Below are positions 1-8,177 of a DNA stretch of 64,000 bases, one piece after another. The stretch's first letter is position 1. Each line of letters opens with the position of its first letter. The position numbers and the translations under genes are program-made. This DNA is from Phyllobacterium chamaecytisi (lineage in GTDB: Bacteria; Pseudomonadota; Alphaproteobacteria; Rhizobiales; Rhizobiaceae), in the NCBI RefSeq assembly GCF_020164455.1, contig NZ_JAIQWW010000001.1:372001-436000 (forward strand), written 5' to 3'. Under the pieces are notes generated by a model. The model was given only the letters and a program-made list of their open reading frames with translations. It did not search any database and was not told the origin of the DNA.

Positions 1-72
1 GAGCATGCGCTGCCAGGCACGAAATTCTGTTTTCTTCAAACTGCTCTGTTGCGGCTTTGCCGGTCGCAGCAT
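1..72 (-). CDS. HD-domain phosphohydrolase, N-terminal fragment (cut by window edge)
   Basis: A minus-strand reading frame opens with ATG at 72 and runs off the left edge, giving 24 residues. It contains RAWQRML, a sequence I recall near the start of rhizobial HD-domain hydrolases (YfbR-like), in which it is followed by a conserved SGRRLDLLDPSP stretch that lies outside this window. A GGGGAATAGG sequence just upstream can serve as ribosome binding site. It begins 12 bases after the ygfZ stop, so the two are probably cotranscribed. The family assignment rests on very few residues and is tentative. Confidence 0.5.
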   Translation of the reverse strand, partial: MLRPAKPQQSSLKKTEFRAWQRML

Positions 73-84
73 CCTATTCCCCGA

Positions 85-936
85 TCAGGCCTCTTGCTTC
101 GCCTCGGGAAATGTAAACCGGTGTTCGGAGGGAATGGCAAGGTGGATCGGAATATCTCCTGCCAGAATGGGGTTGCCGCTATCCAATGCGTCTTTTACGC
201 GGTCGATCCGGACGATGCCAAGGCCAGATGATCCTGCAACGCTGCCGAGGGTGCCAATCTCGCGTTCATTGGCAGTTATGGATGTACCAGTAGCCGGCAG
301 GTCCGAGGCTCCCGTCACAATCAGGATACGTCTTCGCGCGGTTCCACGATGCTGCATGCGCGAGACAACTTCCTGACCGACAAAACAGCCCTTTCTGAAA
401 GAAACGCCGCCAGTCTGGTCCAGATTAACATCATGGGGAAAGGCATCGCCGAGCGTATAATCCATTGGTGCTTCCGCCACCCCATGGGCGATGCGCAGCG
501 CGGTCCACATTGTTTCTGGAACGTCTGATGAAGGCTCACCCTCATAACATCGCACAACGTTGAGCGCTTGAGGAAAACGTCGGTCACGCACTGTTGAATC
601 TGCTTCTGAAGCGCCAGACTCATTTTCCCAGGAAACATGAACAAGTGACTCTGAATCCACGGCTATTTGCACTTTGGCGCGCAGTTTATAGAGCGTCAGC
701 CTCTTCAACAAATCATCTGCAGAGGTCTGCAGTGTATCAAGCCGCAGGCCGCCGCCGTTCCGTGAAACGAGAAACTCGAACAGGATCTTGCCTTGCGGAT
801 TGAGCAAGGCACCAGGTTTTAGATCGCCGTGCTCCAGCGTGTCGAGATCGGTGGTGATGAGATTTTGCAGGAAATCTTCGGCATCCTCGCCCGTAACGGT
901 CAGGACTGCTCTTCCACTTAAACTTAGCCGCGGCAT
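85..936 (-). CDS. ygfZ: YgfZ/GcvT-like folate-binding protein (Fe-S cluster maintenance)
   Basis: A 283-residue protein of the YgfZ/IBA57 family, related to the glycine cleavage T protein. Family members bind tetrahydrofolate and help assemble or repair [4Fe-4S] enzymes in the cytoplasm. The diagnostic motif KGCFVGQE, with the functional cysteine, is at residues 182-189. I chose the ATG at 936 because the family starts near MPRLSLSGRAVL; an in-frame extension to 1026 would run over the divergent dihydroorotase start. It is divergent from that gene (77 bases between starts) and lies just upstream of the HD-domain gene. Confidence 0.9.
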   Translation of the reverse strand: MPRLSLSGRAVLTVTGEDAEDFLQNLITTDLDTLEHGDLKPGALLNPQGKILFEFLVSRNGGGLRLDTLQTSADDLLKRLTLYKLRAKVQIAVDSESLVHVSWENESGASEADSTVRDRRFPQALNVVRCYEGEPSSDVPETMWTALRIAHGVAEAPMDYTLGDAFPHDVNLDQTGGVSFRKGCFVGQEVVSRMQHRGTARRRILIVTGASDLPATGTSITANEREIGTLGSVAGSSGLGIVRIDRVKDALDSGNPILAGDIPIHLAIPSEHRFTFPEAKQEA

Positions 937-1013
937 TCGATCACCCTTGCCTTTCCTGTCCCTGTTACGTAATCCGCAAGGGACGCGTTCGCAAGGCCGG
1001 AGTGGAAAGCAAA

Positions 1014-2348
1014 ATGGCTCAGACATTCGATACGATTTTCAGGAGCGGGATTGTCGTCAACCAGGACGGTGTTGGCTTGCGCGATATTGGCATCGCCAAC
1101 GGCCGCATTGCTGCCATCGGCAATCTTGGCGGCGCTTCAGCCGCCGAGATCATTGACGCCACCGGCTTGCATATCCTTCCGGGCGTCGTCGACAGCCAGG
1201 TGCATTTTCGCGAACCGGGCCTCGAACACAAGGAAGACCTGGAGAGCGGGTCGCGCTCTGCAGTGCTTGGTGGAGTGACGGCAGTCTTTGAAATGCCGAA
1301 CACCAAACCGCTGACGACCACTGCTGAAACGCTGGAGGAAAAGGTTCGGCGTGGCCACCATCGCATGCATTGCGACTTTGCATTCTGGGTCGGTGGCACG
1401 CGCGACAATGCAAATGATGTCGCAGAGCTCGAACGTTTGCCCGGCGCTGCCGGCATCAAAGTTTTCATGGGCTCGTCCACTGGCGATTTGCTTGTCGAAG
1501 ACGATGACGGGGTGCGTTCTATCCTGAAAAACACCCGCCGCCGTGCCGCTTTTCATTCGGAGGACGAATTCCGCCTGCGCGAACGCGAAGGTTTGCGCGT
1601 TCCGGGAGATCCGTCTTCACACCCAATCTGGCGCGACGAGATCGCGGCGCTGCAATGTACTCAGCGTCTCGTACGCATCGCCCGCGAAACCGGCGCGCGC
1701 ATCCATGTTCTACACATTTCGACTGCGGAGGAGATCGATTTCCTCGGCGATCACAAGGATGTAGCGAGTTGCGAGGCAACGCCGCATCATTTGACCCTCG
1801 ATGCCAGCCAATACGCGACGCTTGGAACATTGCTGCAGATGAACCCCCCGGTACGCGACGCGCGGCATCGCGATGGCGTTTGGAAGGGTATCGCACAGGG
1901 CATCGTGGACGTATTGGGTTCGGACCATGCGCCGCACACGCTCGAAGAAAAATCGAAGCCCTATCCGGCGTCGCCGTCCGGCATGACCGGCGTGCAGACA
2001 CTGGTGCCGGTCATGCTCGACCACGTAAACGCTGGCCGTATGTCGATCGAGCGTTTTGTTGATCTGAGCTCGCATGGCCCCAACCGCCTGTTCGGCATGG
2101 CTCGCAAGGGTCGTATTGCGGTCGGCTACGATGCCGATTTGACCATCGTCGATATGAAGCGGCGCGAAACCATTACCAACGCGCAAGTCGGGTCAAAGGC
2201 TGGCTGGACGCCTTATGACGGCAAGACGGTAACCGGCTGGCCTGTTGGTACCATCATCCGCGGTCACAAGGTCATGTGGGAAGGCGAGATCGTGACACCA
2301 AGCCGAGGCGAGCCGGTGTTGTTCGGTGAGGCGCTTCAGGGCAAGTAA
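1014..2348 (+). CDS. pyrC: Dihydroorotase (PyrC-type amidohydrolase)
   Basis: A 444-residue amidohydrolase-superfamily protein resembling class I dihydroorotase, which cyclises carbamoyl aspartate to dihydroorotate in pyrimidine synthesis. Visible landmarks are the first metal motif at 60-66 (DSQVHFR), a candidate carboxylated lysine at 149 (GIKVFMGSS), His181, His234 and Asp304 (GSDHAPHT). Oddly, the first histidine of the usual HxH pair is Gln62. I recall related rhizobial proteins with the same change, so it may mark a subfamily. Start ATG 1014 follows a GGAG; an in-frame ATG at 1002 is less likely. Its stop overlaps the convergent phzF-like gene by 13 bases. Allantoinase or hydantoinase activity is an alternative. 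Confidence 0.85.
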   Translation: MAQTFDTIFRSGIVVNQDGVGLRDIGIANGRIAAIGNLGGASAAEIIDATGLHILPGVVDSQVHFREPGLEHKEDLESGSRSAVLGGVTAVFEMPNTKPLTTTAETLEEKVRRGHHRMHCDFAFWVGGTRDNANDVAELERLPGAAGIKVFMGSSTGDLLVEDDDGVRSILKNTRRRAAFHSEDEFRLREREGLRVPGDPSSHPIWRDEIAALQCTQRLVRIARETGARIHVLHISTAEEIDFLGDHKDVASCEATPHHLTLDASQYATLGTLLQMNPPVRDARHRDGVWKGIAQGIVDVLGSDHAPHTLEEKSKPYPASPSGMTGVQTLVPVMLDHVNAGRMSIERFVDLSSHGPNRLFGMARKGRIAVGYDADLTIVDMKRRETITNAQVGSKAGWTPYDGKTVTGWPVGTIIRGHKVMWEGEIVTPSRGEPVLFGEALQGK

Positions 2349-3124
2349 ATCTGAGCCTTCATAAAGGTAACGGCTGAACCGGTAAGCAGCACGCGGTCAC
2401 CCAAGAGCTCACAAAGCAGATGTCCGCCGCGCTTCGAGCGTTGAAACGCCGAAAGCCTGAGTTTGCCCAGTTCTTCTGCCCAATAGGGCACAAGCGTTGC
2501 GTGTGTCGAGCCTGTCACCGGATCTTCCGGAATGCCCGCATGCGGAACAAAATAACGCGAAACAAAATCGTGTTCGTCGCCCCTTGCCGTAATCACGAAC
2601 CCAAATGGATCGAGTTGGGTGATCCTCGGTAAATCCGGGGCGAAATCGAGAACCGCCTGCTCATTCTTCAACACAACAAAGACGTTTTCGAAGTTCTGGA
2701 ATGCCGATACGTGGTTGCCTGCAGTGATTTCGTTGAGCAGTGGAAGAATTTCGCCAATCGGTTCTGGCGGAAAGCTTGGGAAATCAAGCTGGTATGCTGA
2801 GTTCTTCCTGTTGACGCGCAAAGCGCCAACTCTTGTCTCGAATACCAGCTCGCCCTCTACGCCAAACTCATTTGCAAGCACATGCGCCGTCGCAAGCGTC
2901 GCATGTCCGCAGAAATCGGCCTCGTGCACTGGCGTGAACCAGCGCAAATCCCAGCAACTCGCATTGGGCTTCACAAAGGCGGTCTCGGCCAGATTGTTCT
3001 CGCTGGCAATCGCCTGCATTGTCTCTACTGGCAACCAATCATCGAGGACAAGCACTGCGGCAGGATTGCCGCTAAAGAGTTCGGTGGTAAATGCGTCCAC
3101 CTGATACATCGTCAATGATTGCAT
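2336..3124 (-). CDS. PhzF family isomerase-like protein
   Basis: A 262-residue PhzF-family protein. The family folds like diaminopimelate epimerase; the namesake isomerises an intermediate of phenazine synthesis, but most members are housekeeping proteins of unknown substrate. The N-terminal VDAFTTELFSGNPAAVL and the ENNLAETAFV segment carrying the conserved acidic residue (near residue 46) are typical, as is the C-terminal GIPEDPVTGSTHA. Start ATG 3124 has AAGGA nine bases upstream, which favours it over the ATG at 3109. There are no phenazine genes nearby, so phenazine production should not be inferred. Confidence 0.85.
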   Translation of the reverse strand: MQSLTMYQVDAFTTELFSGNPAAVLVLDDWLPVETMQAIASENNLAETAFVKPNASCWDLRWFTPVHEADFCGHATLATAHVLANEFGVEGELVFETRVGALRVNRKNSAYQLDFPSFPPEPIGEILPLLNEITAGNHVSAFQNFENVFVVLKNEQAVLDFAPDLPRITQLDPFGFVITARGDEHDFVSRYFVPHAGIPEDPVTGSTHATLVPYWAEELGKLRLSAFQRSKRGGHLLCELLGDRVLLTGSAVTFMKAQIYLP

Positions 3125-3178
3125 AAATAAGATCCTTGGAGGGCGATGGTCGCCACGCTAACGAACGCCAGCCAAGCG

Positions 3179-4048
3179 TCAATGCGCAAAGTCGAGATGA
3201 CGAAGTTTTTCAGGATTCCGCACGACGTAGATCGCCTTGATCTTGCCGTCCTCAATTTCAAGCGCAGTGGTTTGCGGAATCCCGTCACTTTCCGCTGTCA
3301 CAAAGCCGGGCAGGCCATCGATGAGTCCTTCGTGCACTAATGGCGGTAAACTATAGGCTGCCCGGCGCGAAACGTCTCCGAAGAATAGGCAGACATTTGC
3401 CATTGAATGGATCGGATCGATTGCAGCGAAGCGAATTCCGCCGCCATCGGCGTAGAGCACGACATCGTCTGCTAATAGAGACTGCAGGGCCTGCATGTCG
3501 CCACTGCGGGATGCCTTGAAAAAGGCAGCGGCGATATTCTTGCCTTGCTCATCCGAAACCGGGAAGCGCGGTTTTGCTTTCTGGACGTGGCTGCGGGCGC
3601 GGCTCGCGAGCTGTCTGCATGTTGCTGGATCTCGACTGATCGCTTCGGAAATCCGATTGAAATCTTGGCCGAACACGTCATGCAGCAGAAACGCTGCGCG
3701 TTCCAGAGGCGACAATCGTTCCAGCGCCATCATCAAGGTCAAGGTAATATCGCTGTCGGATTCGTCTTCGCTCGGATCAAATATGGGTTCGGGCAACCAG
3801 TTCCCGACATAAGTCTCTCTCCGAACCCGCGCGGATTTGAGATGGTCGAGACAAAGCCGCGTGATGGTGCGCACGAGGAAAGCTTCCTCGCTGCGGACAT
3901 CAGACTGGTCAGCCTGATGCCAGCGAATGAAGCCTTCCTGGACGATATCCTCCGCCTCCGCGACTGACCCGAGCATACGGTAGGCAATGCGGGTCAGACG
4001 TGGTCTGAGGCGATTGAACGTCTCGGCGCTATTATCAGGCTGCGGCAC
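3179..4048 (-). CDS. ECF41-type RNA polymerase sigma factor with SnoaL-like C-terminal domain
   Basis: A 289-residue extracytoplasmic-function sigma factor. Residues 10-75 form sigma region 2 and about 105-160 region 4, followed by a roughly 120-residue SnoaL-like extension that in ECF41 proteins takes the place of an anti-sigma factor. All three ECF41 hallmarks can be read: WLPEP at 84-88 in the linker, DGGG at 201-204 and NPEKL at 278-282. I chose GTG 4048, which overlaps the upstream AhpD-like gene by 14 bases behind a GGTGG; a longer frame to 4105 would overlap it by 71. It is coupled to that gene, the usual ECF41 partner type, and is probably autoregulated from the promoter at 4534-4560. 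Confidence 0.9.
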   Translation of the reverse strand: MPQPDNSAETFNRLRPRLTRIAYRMLGSVAEAEDIVQEGFIRWHQADQSDVRSEEAFLVRTITRLCLDHLKSARVRRETYVGNWLPEPIFDPSEDESDSDITLTLMMALERLSPLERAAFLLHDVFGQDFNRISEAISRDPATCRQLASRARSHVQKAKPRFPVSDEQGKNIAAAFFKASRSGDMQALQSLLADDVVLYADGGGIRFAAIDPIHSMANVCLFFGDVSRRAAYSLPPLVHEGLIDGLPGFVTAESDGIPQTTALEIEDGKIKAIYVVRNPEKLRHLDFAH

Positions 4049-4493
4049 TGTTTTTTTCCACCGGATGGACAGAGCGGAAGCCGATAGCCAGGCGGTTCCA
4101 CCCATTGATGGTTACGATCAACATGGACAGCTTGACGATCTCCTCCTCGGTGAACTGTTCCTTCAGCACGTCATAGACGTTGTCCGGAGCATGGGTCTTG
4201 GATATCAGCGTCAGCGCTTCCGTCCAGGCTAGCGCCGCGCGTTCACGTTCACTGTAGAGCGGCGATTCCCGCCATGCGTTTAGCAAATAGAGGCGCTGCT
4301 CGGTTTCGCCCTTCTTACGAGCGTCCTTCGAATGCATGTCGAGGCAGAAGGCGCAGCCGTTGATCTGCGAAGCCCGCATCTTGACGAGCTCGATAAGGCT
4401 CATTTCCAGCCCGCTGCTAACGACGCTCTCTTCCATCTTGAGCATTGGTTTGATGAGTTCTTGGAAATTGTAGAGGTTCAATCTTGGTTTCAT
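4035..4493 (-). CDS. AhpD/carboxymuconolactone decarboxylase-like protein, ECF41 partner
   Basis: A 152-residue alpha-helical protein of the carboxymuconolactone decarboxylase/AhpD superfamily. The peroxidase-type motif CAFCLDMH places Cys47, Cys50 and His54 as in alkylhydroperoxidase D proteins, so a thiol-dependent peroxide-reducing role is plausible. The start has GGAG seven bases upstream. ECF41 sigma factors are commonly encoded beside one carboxymuconolactone decarboxylase, oxidoreductase or epimerase gene, which they transcribe; this gene is first in a two-gene operon with the sigma factor. The true substrate is not known. Confidence 0.88.
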   Translation of the reverse strand: MKPRLNLYNFQELIKPMLKMEESVVSSGLEMSLIELVKMRASQINGCAFCLDMHSKDARKKGETEQRLYLLNAWRESPLYSERERAALAWTEALTLISKTHAPDNVYDVLKEQFTEEEIVKLSMLIVTINGWNRLAIGFRSVHPVEKNSAAA

Positions 4494-4533
4494 TGTCTAT
4501 CTCCTTATGCGGCATTCAGTTGCCTGTACACAA

Positions 4534-4560
4534 GACGAGACAGCTCTGCCGAACGTGACA
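4534..4560 (-). promoter_or_regulatory. Candidate ECF41-dependent promoter
   Basis: Read on the minus strand, TGTCAC (4560-4555) is followed after 17 bases by CGTC (4537-4534), about 40 bases before the ATG of the AhpD-like gene. This matches the published ECF41 target pattern of a TGTCACA-like -35 and a CGTC -10. Its location upstream of the presumed target operon, which also encodes the sigma factor, supports the call. Confidence 0.75.
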
Positions 4561-4593
4561 TCCCGGCAAACTTTTTTATGAATCTTTGTAAGA

Positions 4594-5403
4594 TTAGTCG
4601 CCGGTGACGAAAAACCGCCAGCGCCCCTTTGGCGTGATGCCAAGGCGATAGAATACATAGGTGCCGAATTGCTTCATCTCGTCGTAATCGCCTGCGGTGA
4701 CGATCTGGAAGAGTTCGACCTTTTGCTTGGCATCGAGCTTGTCGAGCGGGTAGGCGAAGAAATAGGGCCAGACGTAAAGTTCGTCTGCCGTGCCGGCATC
4801 GAGGTGCACATAACCGGACTCAAGCACATCGACCAGAATAGCGAGAATTTCCTGGCCATCTGGATCGCCGGCGAGGCTTTTCAGATACGCCAACGGATCG
4901 CCGTCGACATCTGTCAGCGAAAGCATCGTGACATCATCGCCTGAACCGATCAGCGGACGAAGCGCTTCGATCGATCCGGATTTGGCTGCTGTCAGAATGA
5001 GCTCGCGCATTTTCTGCACTGGGAAAGGCAGTTTGGCGACGTCGTATTCGACCTGAGGCGCTGCTGCGCCTTCCTTGGCATTCGGCATGGCAGGATTGTT
5101 GCTCTGTGCAGCAGCACCGTCATCATCCGTCGCTGCCGGTGCCTGCGCAGGCTGCTCCGGTGTTGCGTTGGGCTTTTCGGGAGAGGAGGGTTGGGTCTGC
5201 GTTTCGCCAGCTGGTTTCTGTTCAGCACCGGGCTTCGCTGGTTCGGTGGCTTTGGGCAGCTCTTCTTTTTTGATCTCGCTCAAGGCGAGTTGCATCGGCG
5301 TATCGACGCCGGCAGCGAAAGCCGGAACGGAGAAAGCACAAACCGCTGCCGCTAGAAAAAAGGTTCCGGCGATCGCGGAAGCGGAAAAGTGCTTTTCAGG
5401 CAT
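4594..5403 (-). CDS. Secreted or periplasmic protein with Pro/Ala-rich linker, function unknown
   Basis: A 269-residue protein with a clear signal peptide: a short basic start, a hydrophobic core at about 8-28 and a likely cut after AFA near residue 30. Residues 50-115 are a low-complexity linker rich in Pro, Ala, Glu and Gln. Residues 118-269 form a compact domain with several aromatic stretches (YVWPYFFAYPL, FGTYVFYRLG) and no cysteines in an obvious motif. I do not recognise the domain beyond an impression of similar uncharacterised rhizobial proteins. The next gene upstream (5417-5674) reads the same way with a 13-base gap, so they may form an operon. Confidence 0.75.
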   Translation of the reverse strand: MPEKHFSASAIAGTFFLAAAVCAFSVPAFAAGVDTPMQLALSEIKKEELPKATEPAKPGAEQKPAGETQTQPSSPEKPNATPEQPAQAPAATDDDGAAAQSNNPAMPNAKEGAAAPQVEYDVAKLPFPVQKMRELILTAAKSGSIEALRPLIGSGDDVTMLSLTDVDGDPLAYLKSLAGDPDGQEILAILVDVLESGYVHLDAGTADELYVWPYFFAYPLDKLDAKQKVELFQIVTAGDYDEMKQFGTYVFYRLGITPKGRWRFFVTGD

Positions 5404-5416
5404 GCAGGATCACCAA

Positions 5417-5674
5417 TTATTGCAGAATGCGATTCGATGAAAATTCACCCGCAGAAATACGTTCACGCAAGCCATCGAGCAAGGCCAATGCGGACACCTC
5501 GCCGTTATCACGGATCAGTTCGGTCAATGCGGTGGCAAAAGCGGCTTCGGCCATAATTTCAGGCTCGATACCTTCAAGCGTGCCATCAGCCCAGACTTCA
5601 TTCTGATATTCGATTGCAACCAGCTTTTTTTCTTCTGCAACCAACCTATCAAGGTCTGTTGATGTCATGTTCAT
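5417..5674 (-). CDS. Small conserved acidic protein, function unknown
   Basis: An 85-residue, mostly helical acidic cytoplasmic protein starting MNMTSTDLDRLVAEE. No catalytic motif or membrane segment is visible. Start ATG 5674 has AAGGA about nine bases upstream, while the longer frame to 5728 lacks one. It lies 13 bases before the secreted protein gene on the same strand, suggesting cotranscription. Codon use looks normal for the window. I do not recognise a named family. Confidence 0.65.
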   Translation of the reverse strand: MNMTSTDLDRLVAEEKKLVAIEYQNEVWADGTLEGIEPEIMAEAAFATALTELIRDNGEVSALALLDGLRERISAGEFSSNRILQ

Positions 5675-5776
5675 GATATACCATCCTTGGCCGAAGCCAA
5701 TTCTTAAACTACCGCTAAACAATACCATACGTTTTGTTTAAAATGCGGTTCATTGGCTTCAACAGTTAAAGCCTGG

Positions 5777-6145
5777 TTAATTTCCATAGCCCGATACGAT
5801 CTCCGAAGAAAGCCTTGTTCCTTCGATTTGGTAGCGGTCAATCGCCGCAATCGCCTGGCTCGTGCAGGTTGAGTAAGTTTCGTTGAACGTGCGATATCCG
5901 CGATTGAAACTGGCGATCAACTTAGCCCGGCGTGCCGGGTCTGGATTCTCCGCCAGGAGCAGCGAATCCATTCGATCCCGCCATTGATTGCTCCTTTCGC
6001 CGCAAAGATTACGCAGCGAATGGATCGATCCGAGAACCTCAGCCAAACGTAGGAGCTTTGCCTCATATAGAGGGTCGACCGCGTAAGCTGGCACAGCCGT
6101 GGCGATTGCCGTCAAAAACGCTGTGATTACTATTGTACGCCGCAC
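5777..6145 (-). CDS. TIGR02301 family secreted protein
   Basis: About 122 residues from a GTG start (6145). It has a signal peptide (VRRTIVITAFLTAIATA, cut near AYA) and a mature part with the features I recall for TIGR02301, an alphaproteobacterial family of unknown function: RNLCG, QWRDRM, RRAKLIASFNRGYR and a closing YGN. Two conserved cysteines (in RNLCG and YSTCTS) could form a disulfide. A longer frame from TTG at 6229 would overlap the Nudix stop, but it adds residues before the signal peptide, so I prefer GTG. Confidence 0.8.
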   Translation of the reverse strand: MRRTIVITAFLTAIATAVPAYAVDPLYEAKLLRLAEVLGSIHSLRNLCGERSNQWRDRMDSLLLAENPDPARRAKLIASFNRGYRTFNETYSTCTSQAIAAIDRYQIEGTRLSSEIVSGYGN

Positions 6146-6225
6146 GAGATAACCCCGAGACCAATTCCCCGAAAAGGTTGTTGCCTGAAAGCTAGGCAGC
6201 TTCAAGGCGTCCGTGGTTAATACCC

Positions 6226-6657
6226 TCAACTTTTAAAACCGGCAGCCAATTCACGTACGACGTCCAGAACACTCTCGGTCACGTCGAATTTCGTCATTTC
6301 CTCCACCCGGAGCCAGTGCACGGCCGCCGCATCATCCGCAGCGATGGCTTCTCCTATTGGATCATGCGCCAGGAAGACGGCCAGGCGGAAAGGTTTCGCT
6401 GTTGGAAATTCCGGCGTCGAGTAATCAAAGGTGACGGTCGTGAGATAAGTTACTTCTGTTGCTGTTATGCCGGTTTCTTCATGCAGTTCACGAATTGCCG
6501 CTTCTTGCGGCATCTCGCCTTGCTCTCTCCTGCCACCCGGAAATGCCAGCCAGCCTTTTGACGGTTCGCGTGCTCGCTCCACCAAGAGGAAGGCCCGATT
6601 GCGGATGCAAACGGTCGAAACGCCGTCGACAGTTGCGGAGAGGGGAATTTGGTCCAT
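6226..6657 (-). CDS. Nudix hydrolase
   Basis: A 143-residue Nudix-fold pyrophosphohydrolase. The Nudix box spans about residues 40-63 and reads GGRREQGEMPQEAAIREL then HEETGI, with the catalytic REx2EE residues intact. Such enzymes cleave a nucleoside diphosphate linked to another group (NDP-X); the substrate cannot be told here, though members of this size are often ADP-ribose or nucleotide house-cleaning enzymes. It is upstream of the TIGR02301 gene on the same strand and divergent from the SRAP gene across about 100 bases. Confidence 0.9.
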   Translation of the reverse strand: MDQIPLSATVDGVSTVCIRNRAFLLVERAREPSKGWLAFPGGRREQGEMPQEAAIRELHEETGITATEVTYLTTVTFDYSTPEFPTAKPFRLAVFLAHDPIGEAIAADDAAAVHWLRVEEMTKFDVTESVLDVVRELAAGFKS

Positions 6658-6761
6658 ATGTCAGGGGTAGGTGGTAAGAGAAGTTTTGACAAGGCCACCT
6701 TGACCCTGCATCGCAAATGCGGATGATCGCCACTCCCAAAAACAAATCAGGCATTGACTGT

Positions 6762-7526
6762 ATGTGCGGACGTTTTTCACTCCTCGGAACGCCGGAAGAG
6801 ATCGCGGCCTATCTCGCGCTCATGGAGCTCGAGGCGTTTCCGCCACGCTACAATATCGCGCCGACACAGCCGATCCTCATGGTGATCGCCGGTGAAACAC
6901 CGCCGCCGGGCAGCAACCGGCCTGATCGCAGGGCGCTTCTGGTGCGGTGGGGATTTATTCCCGGCTGGATAAAGGATACGGCAAATTATCCACTGATGAT
7001 CAATGCCCGTTCGGAAACGGCAATCGAGAAGGCATCGTTCAAGACTGCAATGCGTCACCGCCGTGCGCTAATCCCGGCCTCGGGTTTCTACGAGTGGCGG
7101 CGGGACGGCAACAGGAAATCGCAAGCCTATTGGGTCCGGCCTCGCAACGGTGCAACTATCGCATTCGCCGGCATTTATGAACCGTGGGCGAATGCAGAGG
7201 GCTCCGAAATGGACACCGGTGCGATCCTGACCACAAGCGCCAGCGAGGATCTGCGTTTCATCCACGACCGCATGCCCGTTATCATAGAGCAGAAAGATTT
7301 TGCGCGGTGGCTCGATTGCAAGACGCAGGAACCGCGCCATGTCGCCGATCTCTTGAGGCCCGCTCAGGCGGATTTCTTCGAGGCGATCCCCGTATCGGAC
7401 AAGGTCAACAAGGTTGACAACACAGGTTCGGAAATCCAGGAGCGGTTCGTCGAGACCTTAGCCGAAGCGAAGAAGCCAGGACGCGTCAAACCGCCGGAGC
7501 CTGACAGCCAGATGAAACTGTTCTAA
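6762..7526 (+). CDS. SRAP domain protein (YedK/HMCES-like abasic-site shield)
   Basis: A 254-residue SOS-response-associated peptidase family protein. Members crosslink through Cys2 to abasic sites in single-stranded DNA and shield them. I chose ATG 6762 because it places the obligatory Cys at position 2 (MCGRFSLLG); an in-frame ATG at 6717 would bury it. Other signature parts are present: YNIAPTQP, MINARSET, PASGFYEW with the catalytic Glu, and the His in FIHDRMPVI. No LexA-type box was recognised upstream. Confidence 0.93.
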   Translation: MCGRFSLLGTPEEIAAYLALMELEAFPPRYNIAPTQPILMVIAGETPPPGSNRPDRRALLVRWGFIPGWIKDTANYPLMINARSETAIEKASFKTAMRHRRALIPASGFYEWRRDGNRKSQAYWVRPRNGATIAFAGIYEPWANAEGSEMDTGAILTTSASEDLRFIHDRMPVIIEQKDFARWLDCKTQEPRHVADLLRPAQADFFEAIPVSDKVNKVDNTGSEIQERFVETLAEAKKPGRVKPPEPDSQMKLF

Positions 7527-7562
7527 GACCCCAATCCAACCATTCTCCAGGATATCTACCCG

Positions 7563-8177
7563 ATGTTTTCAGCCGCTCTCTCCGGTTTTCTTCTTGGTGC
7601 GTCCCTTATTATCGCCATCGGCGCCCAGAACGCGTTCATATTGCGGCAAGGACTGCTGCGAGAGCACGTCTTCCTCTTGAGCCTTATTTGCGCGCTGTCC
7701 GACGCCCTGTTGATCACGGCAGGCGTCGCAGGCCTTGGGACGCTGATCGCGCAGTCGCCTACACTCATCTCTGTCGTGACGCTCGGCGGTGCCGCATTCT
7801 TGTTCTGGTATGCTTCGGTTGCCTTTTGGCGCGCGCTCCACCCCGAGGTACTGAAAGCTGCGAACACCGGCAACGGCAATTTGAAAGTGGCGATCGGCAC
7901 CGTTCTGGCGCTGACCTTTCTCAACCCGCATGTCTATCTTGACACCGTCGTTCTGCTTGGCGGCTTGTCGGCTCGCTTTGAAGGCGCGAACCGTGCGGCC
8001 TATGGCGCAGGCGCGGCGCTCGCGTCCTTCATATGGTTCTTCGGCCTCGGCTATGGCGCGAGGCTGTTGCAGCCGATTTTTGCCAAGCCGGCCGCGTGGC
8101 GCGTACTTGACGTTTTGATCGGCCTCGTCATGGCCGGCATTGGTTTAAGTCTGTTAGTCCGTTTCCTGAACAATTGA
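7563..8177 (+). CDS. LysE/ArgO family amino-acid exporter
   Basis: A 204-residue inner membrane protein with about six hydrophobic segments. The first carries GASLIIAIGAQNAFILRQG, and TFLNPHVYLDTVVLLG lies mid-protein; both are characteristic of the ArgO/LysE group that exports basic amino acids such as arginine and lysine. Start ATG 7563 has AGGAT upstream. No LysG/ArgP-type regulator gene lies next to it, so substrate and control are inferred from the family only. Its 3' end overlaps the small minus-strand ORF at 8154-8321 by 24 bases. Confidence 0.9.
   Translation: MFSAALSGFLLGASLIIAIGAQNAFILRQGLLREHVFLLSLICALSDALLITAGVAGLGTLIAQSPTLISVVTLGGAAFLFWYASVAFWRALHPEVLKAANTGNGNLKVAIGTVLALTFLNPHVYLDTVVLLGGLSARFEGANRAAYGAGAALASFIWFFGLGYGARLLQPIFAKPAAWRVLDVLIGLVMAGIGLSLLVRFLNN

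Noticed and set aside
2336-3124. Phenazine synthesis from the PhzF-like gene
   Set aside because: Only one phz-like gene is present and the family is mostly not involved in phenazine.
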